In this document: piece by piece, positions 58,404 to 64,000 of the stretch
Layout: the number at the start of each line of letters is the position of its first letter
Position numbering within the stretch: the first letter of the stretch is position 1
From: Lentzea atacamensis
GTDB taxonomy: Bacteria; Actinomycetota; Actinomycetes; Mycobacteriales; Pseudonocardiaceae
DNA length: 64,000 nucleotides
Assembly (NCBI RefSeq): GCF_003269295.1
Contig: NZ_QLTT01000004.1
Coordinates: 372,001-436,000 of the forward strand
Direction: 5' to 3'
Program-made: the position numbers and the translations under genes
The notes under the pieces: generated by a model
What the model was told of the DNA's origin: nothing
The model's input: the letters and a program-made list of their open reading frames with translations, nothing else
Databases searched by the model: none

Positions 58404-60712
58404 ACGGCGAGGCGCCTCGCGTGGTCGTGGTGTCGATGGGCGCGATCAGCAGTCTCGGCGCCACGGCGGAGCACCTGTGGACGGGTGCGCGCGAAGGCAG
58501 GGTCGCCATCACCTCGGTGCGCCACCTGGACTGGCCGGTCGATCCCACGCTCGTCGCGGGCGAGGTCGACCACGTGCCGACCGAGCCCTTCGGACGTCGT
58601 GTCCGGATACGACCCCATGCCGACCGCGCACTGGCGCTGGCACTGGCCGCCGCCTGGCAGACGTGGTCGGCCGTGCCCGCGGACCTGGTGCCCGCCGATC
58701 GGCTCGGTGTGGTGCTCGGCACCTGCAACGCGGGCCTGCTGTCCGCCCGGCGGTGGTGTCAGGCGGCACTCGACGGGGTGGAACTGCCCGCCGAAGTGGC
58801 CCGCACCATCACGCCGCAGGCCCTGGCCGAGGCGGTCGGGACCAGTGTCGGTGCCCGCGGCCCGGTGCTCGCGGTGAACACCGCGTGCGCGTCCGGGGTC
58901 AGCGCGATCGGGCTGGGCACCGACCTGATCCGGCGCGGACGAGCCGAGGCGGTGCTGACCGGTGGGGTCGACGCCCTGTCCGATGTGGTCGTAGCCGGGT
59001 TCGCGGCGCTGCAGTCGCTCGCCCCGCGACCCGCGGCGCCCTACTCGCGGTTGCGCAACGGCCTGTCACTCGGTGAGGGCAGCGGCTGGCTCCTGCTCGT
59101 CCGCGCCGACCTGGCGGCCCGCGCCGGGCTCGAGGTCGTGGCCGAGGTGGCGGGCTACGGACTCAGCACGGACGCCTACCACCCGACCGCGCCTCGGCCG
59201 GACGGCTCCGGAGCCGCGCAGGCGCTGCGGCATGCGCTCGCCGACGCCGGTCTGAGCGGTACGGACATCGGCTACGTCAACGGCCATGGCACAGGGACGC
59301 CCAAGAACGACGTGGCCGAGAGCAACGCCATCCGGGCCGCGCTCGGCCCCGCTGCCGACTCGGTGGCGGTCAGCAGCACCAAGTCGGTGATCGGGCACCT
59401 GCTCGGGGCGGCCGGTGCCGTCGAGGCGATCGTCACCGCCTGCGCGGTCCGGGAACGGGTGGTCCCGCCCACGGCGGGCGACTACGAGCCCGACCCCGAG
59501 TGCGACCTGGACTACGTGCCGGGCGCCGCGCGACCGTGGGACGGCCGGGCCGCGATCGCCAACAGCATGGCGTTCGGCGGCGTCAACGCCGCCGTCGTGC
59601 TCGCGCGGCCCGGCATCGGTTCCGCCGTCACCACCCCCTGGCAACCGGCCTTGGTCACCGGGATTGCCGTTTTCTCCCCGGCGGGCGAAGGCGTCGACCT
59701 CCTGACACGGTCGGCCGGCGGTGACGGGCGGGTCACCACCGGACCTGCGGTGGATCTCGACGTCAACTCGTCCCTGGATCGGCGCGACCGCAGGCGTCTG
59801 GATCGGCTGTCCGCGCTGAGCGTGATGAGCGCGGCCACGGCGCTGCGCCACGCCGCTGTCGAGCCGGGATCGGCGGACGCCGAACGCACCGGCCTGGTGC
59901 TGGGCACCGGTGTCGGCCCCGCCGAGTCCATCGAACAGTTCCTCGGGCCGCTGCTGGCAGAGGGACCGAGGGCCGCCAGCCCTTCGGTGTTCCCCAACAC
60001 CGTCTACAGCCAGGCCGCCGGGCGGGTCGCCACCCGCCTGGGCCTGCGCGGGCCGACGTGCACCGTGTCCGTCGGCCACGCGTCGGGCGCCGTCGCACTG
60101 GGCTACGCAGCCGATTTGATCGGAATGGGACGGGCCGACCGGATCGTCGTGGTCGCAGCCGATGTGCTCACCGACACGGTGCTGAGCGCCTACCGGCGGC
60201 AGGGCGTGCTCCGCGACGACCGCCGCGGTGACGGCCTGTCACTGATCGAGGCCGGGGTGGCGATCGTGCTCGAACGCCCCGAGGTGGCACACGGCCGCGG
60301 CGCGACCGCGCTCGGAGCTGTCCGCGGCTGGGCGGCGGCCCACGACGCCCGTTCGAGCGGGTTGTGGGATCCGGCCGGTCAGGGCGTGCAACGCGCGGTG
60401 CTCGGTGCGTTGCTGGACGCGGCGACGAGCCCGGACGAGATCGGCGACGTGTGGCTGGCCGCCGCCGGGCTCGGCACCGCGGACAACGCCGAACGCGCGG
60501 CGGTCACCCGATGCCTCCCGGCCGGCGTGAAGATCCACGCGCCGAAGCTCACCGTCGGAGAGCCGCTCGGAGTAGGCGGCGCACTGACCGCCCTGCTCGC
60601 CTGGGACGACATGACGCGTCATCGCACGGGTTCTCGCGCATCCCTGGTGAACAGCTCGTCGCTGGGTGGCGCTCACGTCAGCATCGTGATCACGAGAGGG
60701 GACGCGGGGTGA
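58400..60712 (+). CDS. Fusion of an intact ketosynthase and a CLF-like ketosynthase
   Basis: The 770-residue protein has two complete ketosynthase-like domains. The first (about 1-405) is catalytic: Cys163 in VNTACASGVSAIG, HGTGTPKND and KSVIGHLLGAAG. The second (about 415-770) is degenerate: the catalytic Cys position reads VSVGHASGAVA (His560), and the last His position KLTVGEPLGVGG (Glu). It therefore looks like a KS-alpha and a KS-beta joined end to end; I know of no well described fusion of this type. It would act as a second KS/CLF. GTG start at 58400 overlaps the previous stop (GTGA). Confidence 0.85.
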   Translation: MNGEAPRVVVVSMGAISSLGATAEHLWTGAREGRVAITSVRHLDWPVDPTLVAGEVDHVPTEPFGRRVRIRPHADRALALALAAAWQTWSAVPADLVPADRLGVVLGTCNAGLLSARRWCQAALDGVELPAEVARTITPQALAEAVGTSVGARGPVLAVNTACASGVSAIGLGTDLIRRGRAEAVLTGGVDALSDVVVAGFAALQSLAPRPAAPYSRLRNGLSLGEGSGWLLLVRADLAARAGLEVVAEVAGYGLSTDAYHPTAPRPDGSGAAQALRHALADAGLSGTDIGYVNGHGTGTPKNDVAESNAIRAALGPAADSVAVSSTKSVIGHLLGAAGAVEAIVTACAVRERVVPPTAGDYEPDPECDLDYVPGAARPWDGRAAIANSMAFGGVNAAVVLARPGIGSAVTTPWQPALVTGIAVFSPAGEGVDLLTRSAGGDGRVTTGPAVDLDVNSSLDRRDRRRLDRLSALSVMSAATALRHAAVEPGSADAERTGLVLGTGVGPAESIEQFLGPLLAEGPRAASPSVFPNTVYSQAAGRVATRLGLRGPTCTVSVGHASGAVALGYAADLIGMGRADRIVVVAADVLTDTVLSAYRRQGVLRDDRRGDGLSLIEAGVAIVLERPEVAHGRGATALGAVRGWAAAHDARSSGLWDPAGQGVQRAVLGALLDAATSPDEIGDVWLAAAGLGTADNAERAAVTRCLPAGVKIHAPKLTVGEPLGVGGALTALLAWDDMTRHRTGSRASLVNSSSLGGAHVSIVITRGDAG

Positions 60713-61479
60713 AACTCGACAAGCAGGTGGCCGTGGTGACCGGGGGATCCCGCGGCATCGGCAGGGAGATCTGCCGCGCTCTCGCGGCGGAGGGAGCCAC
60801 TGTGGTCGTCAACCACCGCAGGTCGGCGACGCGAGCCGCGGAGGTGGCGGAGCTCATCCAGGTCGAGGGCGGACAGGCGGAGGTGATCGCCGCGGACGTC
60901 GCCGAACCGGACGAGGTCGACCGGATGATCGCCGAGGTGGTCGAGCGCCACGGCCGCGTCGATGTCCTGGTCAACAACGCCGGAGTCGCCGAGGACGACC
61001 TCATCTGCCGGATGTCACCGGACTCCTGGCTGGCCGTCATGAAGGTCAACTTCGGCGGCGTCTTCCACTGCACGCAGGCCGTGTTGCCGCGCCTGATGGC
61101 GCAGGGGAGCGGGTCGATCGTGAACATCTCCTCGGTCATGGGTGAACGCGGATGGATCGGTCAGGCCAACTACGCGGCGTCAAAGGGTGCGATCAACGCC
61201 TTCACGCGGTGCAGCGCCATGGAGGCGGCTCGCTTCGGCGTGCGCGTGAATGCGGTCCTGCCGGGGTTCTCGCCCACCGAGATGGTCGCCGGACTGCTGG
61301 AGGGAGACCGGGGAAAGCAGATCCTCCGGCAGATTCCCCTGCGCAGCTTCGTCGAGCCCGAGGCGATCGCCCAGGCGGTCTGCTTCCTCGCCGGGCCGGA
61401 CGCCGGCCTGATCACCGGCGCGCTGGTCCCCGTCGACGGCGGTGCGCTCACCGCGCTCGGGCTGGGACGGGCCCGGTGA
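60709..61479 (+). CDS. 3-oxoacyl-ACP reductase (FabG/KR), SDR family
   Basis: The 256-residue protein is a classic short-chain dehydrogenase: VAVVTGGSRGIGREICRALA cofactor motif (NADPH preferring Arg near 38), VNNAGVAEDD, and catalytic Ser, Tyr and Lys in ISSVMGERGWIGQANYAASKGA. It reduces the 3-keto group of the growing chain to a 3-hydroxyl, which the dehydratases then remove. This makes the polyketide reducing. GTG start at 60709 overlaps the fusion gene's stop (GTGA). Confidence 0.95.
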   Translation: MKLDKQVAVVTGGSRGIGREICRALAAEGATVVVNHRRSATRAAEVAELIQVEGGQAEVIAADVAEPDEVDRMIAEVVERHGRVDVLVNNAGVAEDDLICRMSPDSWLAVMKVNFGGVFHCTQAVLPRLMAQGSGSIVNISSVMGERGWIGQANYAASKGAINAFTRCSAMEAARFGVRVNAVLPGFSPTEMVAGLLEGDRGKQILRQIPLRSFVEPEAIAQAVCFLAGPDAGLITGALVPVDGGALTALGLGRAR

Positions 61480-62981
61480 CCGGCCAGGGGTACGGCGGCG
61501 AGTTCGACGTGGTCGTCGTCGGCAGCGGGTTGGGTGGGCTGGCCACGGCCGCCTACCTCGCCCGGCACGGCCGACGGGTGCTGGTGGCCGAACGCGCCGC
61601 GGGCGTCGGCGGGTACGCCCACGGGTTCACCAGGGACGGCAGGTACTTCGACCCGGCCATTCACGTCGTGCCGGAGGCGGGACCCGGGGGAACGCTGCGC
61701 CGCCTGCTCGACCACCTGGACGTCGCCGGGGAGTGCGACTTCGTGGACTCCGACCTGCTGTACCGGGCGGTCATCGGTTCCACCGCGCTCGATGTCCCGT
61801 TCGGCTCCGGTGCCGTCGTCGAGGCGTACGTGGCCGCGTTCCCCCACGAAGCAGCGGGCATCAGGTCGTTCTTCGGCCTCTGCGAGCGGTTTCTCGCCGA
61901 GGCGCGTCAGTTGCCCGTCCGGCTCTCTGCGCGGGAGCTCGGAGCCGCGGTGCGCGGCAGCGAGGTGTACTTCCAGCATCGGCGCGCCACCCTGGCCGAG
62001 GTGCTGAACGCCCACATCTCCGATCCGCGCTGCCGGGCCTTCTGTGCCGCCGGGTGGCCCTACATGGGTTTGCCGCCCTCCCAGCTGTCGTTCGAGCTGT
62101 ACGCGCGTTTCCTCCAGACCCAGCTGCACGGCCTGTCGCACTGCGTCGGCGGCTTCCAGCGTCTGGTGGATGCCTTCGTGAGCGCGATCGAGAAACGCGG
62201 AGGGACGGTCGCGGCCGACACTCCGGTCAAGCGTGTCGTACTGCGGTCCGGCCGGGTCGCCGGAGTGCTTCTCGGCGATGGCGGCCTGGTCCGCGCCCCG
62301 GTGGTGGTGTCCAACGCCGATGCCTGGCACACCTTTCACGACCTGGTGGGAATGGACCACGTGCCACCGGCCTACGCGCGCCGGCTGGCGCGGCTGCGTC
62401 CGTCGATGTCGATGTTCGTCGTGTACGCGGCCAGTACCTGCGAAATCGACCCGGCCGGCGCGGCGCACGAGACGTTCCTGTTCACCGGGGACGACCACGA
62501 CCTGACATTCCGGCGGTTCCAGCGCGGGCAGGCCCCGGCCTCCGTGGTGGTGGTGCCGACTCTGCTGGACCGCTCGCTGGCGCCCGCCGGAGAGCACCTG
62601 TTCACCTCGACGGCACTGGCCCCGTACGACGCCGGACAGGACTGGGCGGAGTTGAAGCCGGTGCTCCAGGAGCGGTACCTGGACCTGGTGGAACAGGTGT
62701 ACCCCGGCTTTCGCGCCGGGCTGACCCACGTCGAGAGCGCCACCCCGCACACCCTCGAACGATTCACCGGGAACCGGTTCGGCGCGGCGTACGGCTGGGA
62801 GAACACCCCGGACCAGGCCGGTAGCAAGCGCCTTGCCCACTCGACGCCGATCGAGGGGCTGTACCTGGCCGGGCACTGGACGCAGGCGGCCAGCGCGCTG
62901 CGCGTGATCGTCTCCGGGTGTCACGCGGCCAGGGAGATTCTTCTGACCACGGGAGAAACCGATGCCGGACCGACCTTCTGA
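61476..62981 (+). CDS. FAD-dependent oxidoreductase, phytoene-desaturase-like
   Basis: The 501-residue protein has the FAD dinucleotide motif VVVGSGLGGLATAAYLARHGRRVLVAERAAGVGGYAHGF and the C-terminal IEGLYLAGHWTQAASALRVIVSGCHAARE that closes the FAD fold, as in phytoene desaturases, carotenoid isomerases and retinol saturases. In polyene clusters such enzymes dehydrogenate or isomerise conjugated chains or aromatise a cyclised triene. GTG start at 61476 overlaps the ketoreductase stop. The substrate would be the polyene made by the KS/KR/DH set. Confidence 0.88.
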   Translation: MTGQGYGGEFDVVVVGSGLGGLATAAYLARHGRRVLVAERAAGVGGYAHGFTRDGRYFDPAIHVVPEAGPGGTLRRLLDHLDVAGECDFVDSDLLYRAVIGSTALDVPFGSGAVVEAYVAAFPHEAAGIRSFFGLCERFLAEARQLPVRLSARELGAAVRGSEVYFQHRRATLAEVLNAHISDPRCRAFCAAGWPYMGLPPSQLSFELYARFLQTQLHGLSHCVGGFQRLVDAFVSAIEKRGGTVAADTPVKRVVLRSGRVAGVLLGDGGLVRAPVVVSNADAWHTFHDLVGMDHVPPAYARRLARLRPSMSMFVVYAASTCEIDPAGAAHETFLFTGDDHDLTFRRFQRGQAPASVVVVPTLLDRSLAPAGEHLFTSTALAPYDAGQDWAELKPVLQERYLDLVEQVYPGFRAGLTHVESATPHTLERFTGNRFGAAYGWENTPDQAGSKRLAHSTPIEGLYLAGHWTQAASALRVIVSGCHAAREILLTTGETDAGPTF

Positions 62982-63498
62982 GCCCGCAGCAGACCTGACC
63001 GCCCTGGCCGGCGAGCTCGTGGACCGGCTGTGGAACCACGGGGACGACAGCGTCGCCCACCGTCTGCTCGCCCCCGGATTCACCGGTCACTCACCCGACC
63101 AGCCGGGCGTCCTCGACCGGAACGGCCTGTTGCGGCTGGTACACCGGTTGCGCGCCGGTCTGCCCGACCTCGGGCTCGCCGTGCACGCCGCGGTCGAGCA
63201 GGGGCAGCAGGTGTTCCTGCGCACCTCGGTGACCGGGACGCATCGCGGATGGTTGTGGGGCCTGCCGCCGACCGGCCTGTTCACTCACGCCACCGAGATG
63301 CTCTGGCTGCGGTTCGACGACGGGCGGGTGGCCGAGCTGTGGCGGCAGTCCAGCCCGCTGCGGGTCCTGGGCCAGCTCGGCGTGCTGCCTCCGGCGGACG
63401 CGGGTGTGCTCGGCGGCAGCGGGCACCTGGTGCGCACGGCAGGCCGCCTCGCGGCGCTCTCCGCCAAGGCCTCGGTGGCGGGCAGGGGGCGGTCATGA
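62962..63498 (+). CDS. SnoaL-like polyketide cyclase/ester cyclase fold protein
   Basis: The 178-residue protein resembles SnoaL-fold proteins (alpha+beta barrel), with LVDRLWNHGDDSVAHRLLAPGFTGHSPDQPG at the start, VFLRTSVTGTHRGWLWGLPPTGLFTHATEMLWLRFDDGRVAELW in the middle. Members cyclise polyketide intermediates by an acid-base Asp/His mechanism, or act as other binding or isomerising domains. It overlaps the FAD gene by 20 bases. A second related gene follows, so the pair may work together. Confidence 0.8.
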   Translation: MPDRPSEPAADLTALAGELVDRLWNHGDDSVAHRLLAPGFTGHSPDQPGVLDRNGLLRLVHRLRAGLPDLGLAVHAAVEQGQQVFLRTSVTGTHRGWLWGLPPTGLFTHATEMLWLRFDDGRVAELWRQSSPLRVLGQLGVLPPADAGVLGGSGHLVRTAGRLAALSAKASVAGRGRS

Positions 63499-64000
63499 GC
63501 AGCGGGATCGACTACCAGCGCTGCGTTCTGGAGTTCTTGCGGCGAGCGTGGAGCATCGGCGAGCAGGATCTTCTGAACACCCTGGACGAGCTGTGCGCGC
63601 CGGAGGCGTCCTTCCACATCGGCAGCCACCCGCAGACGCGCACGCTGCCCGAGTTCCAGCGTCTGGTCCGGTTGGTCAAACAGGGACAGCCCGACCTGTC
63701 CTATCGGGTTGAGGGCCTGATCAGCGCCGGGCCCGAGGTGGTGGCGCGGCTCGCCTTCCGCGGCACCCACACCGGACACCTGGCCGGCCTGGTGCCGCCG
63801 ACGCGGCGCGGGCTCACTCTCACCGAGATGATCCACGTCGTCATCGACGACCAGGGCCGGTTGCGGGAACTGTGGCACGAGTCCGACTTCCACGGGCTGC
63901 TGGTGGCCGCAGGCGCCGTGCCGCCCCTCGACGCACACCCGCTCCGTCAGGTCCTGACGGCAGCCCGCTCCCTCGTCCGGTCCGCACTGTCCCCGCCGCC
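63495..64000 (+). CDS. SnoaL-like protein, second copy, cut by the window end
   Basis: From the ATG at 63495 the frame is open to the last base (168 codons). It has the same fold marks as the previous gene: HIGSHPQTRTLPEFQRLVRLVKQGQPDLSYRVEGLISAGPEVVARLAFRGTHTGHLAGLVPPTRRGLTLTEMIHVVIDDQGRLRELWHESD. It overlaps the previous stop as ATGA. It may be another cyclase or a related accessory protein of the polyketide pathway. The operon probably continues beyond the window. Confidence 0.75.
   Translation, partial: MSSGIDYQRCVLEFLRRAWSIGEQDLLNTLDELCAPEASFHIGSHPQTRTLPEFQRLVRLVKQGQPDLSYRVEGLISAGPEVVARLAFRGTHTGHLAGLVPPTRRGLTLTEMIHVVIDDQGRLRELWHESDFHGLLVAAGAVPPLDAHPLRQVLTAARSLVRSALSPP

Noticed and set aside
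1..64000. CRISPR array
   Set aside because: No series of regularly spaced direct repeats with unique spacers was seen; repeats found are operators, hairpins or a single tandem duplication.
1..64000. tRNA or rRNA genes
   Set aside because: No cloverleaf with a GGTTCGAATCC-type arm and CCA-like end, and no rRNA signature, was recognised by eye; a tRNA scan would settle it.

Overview
The window is very GC-rich, has dense overlapping operons and many GTG starts, and carries regulators and pathways typical of filamentous actinomycetes. Two polyketide-type ketosynthase pairs, sarcosine oxidase, several SpoIIE phosphatases with anti-sigma-like kinases, and many drug exporters point to a Pseudonocardiales-type organism (Lentzea, Saccharothrix, Amycolatopsis or a relative). 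The family assignment is an inference from content, not from a marker gene.

Layout. 1-8560: glycine betaine/sarcosine catabolism (end of a Rieske demethylase, BCCT transporter, divergent GntR regulator, soxBDAG, purU). 8665-15424: mixed chromosomal genes, including a metallo-beta-lactamase-fold hydrolase, a two-component pair, two methyltransferase/regulator modules and an ArsR/His-tailed MFS metal efflux pair. 15442-19609: a polymorphic toxin with an eCIS-type N-terminal motif and a C-terminal deaminase domain, coupled to a SUKH-4 immunity gene; the toxin reading frame carries one frameshift. 19782-27224: an alpha/beta hydrolase and three DHA2-type exporters; the first has three CsoR/CstR-like operators, the second has two mutually inverted palindromes and a TetR gene. 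27225-35400: accessory region with an HTH-membrane-glycosidase-like protein, a decayed sugar ABC operon, a short PucR regulator and several gene remnants. 35405-48781: stress-signalling genes (two SpoIIE phosphatases, two HATPase kinases, two promoter-like sites resembling SigB/SigF promoters), a Mn-type yybP-ykoY riboswitch before terC, two CrcB/DUF190 pairs, a SulP transporter and two MerR genes, mixed with IS and pseudogene debris. 48782-53460: phage and IS remnants around a DUF6326 membrane protein and a second NarL-type two-component system. 53481-64000: a secreted, C-terminally anchored protein and then a tightly overlapping biosynthetic operon that runs off the window.

The 3' operon is the most distinctive part. 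It encodes an ACP, two hotdog dehydratases, a ketosynthase, a chain-length-factor-like protein with Glu in place of the catalytic Cys, a single polypeptide made of an intact ketosynthase joined to a degenerate ketosynthase, a ketoreductase, a phytoene-desaturase-like FAD enzyme and two SnoaL-like proteins. Ketoreductase and dehydratases together with KS/CLF pairs indicate a reducing (polyene-forming) type II polyketide synthase. The natural KS::CLF fusion and the second KS/CLF set make it unusual.

Several stretches are graveyards: truncated permease, glycosyltransferase, S1 protease, CcdA, transposases (IS630, IS5, IS3 types) and a phage head-tail-like gene. They suggest that 27-53 kb is a plastic chromosomal segment.
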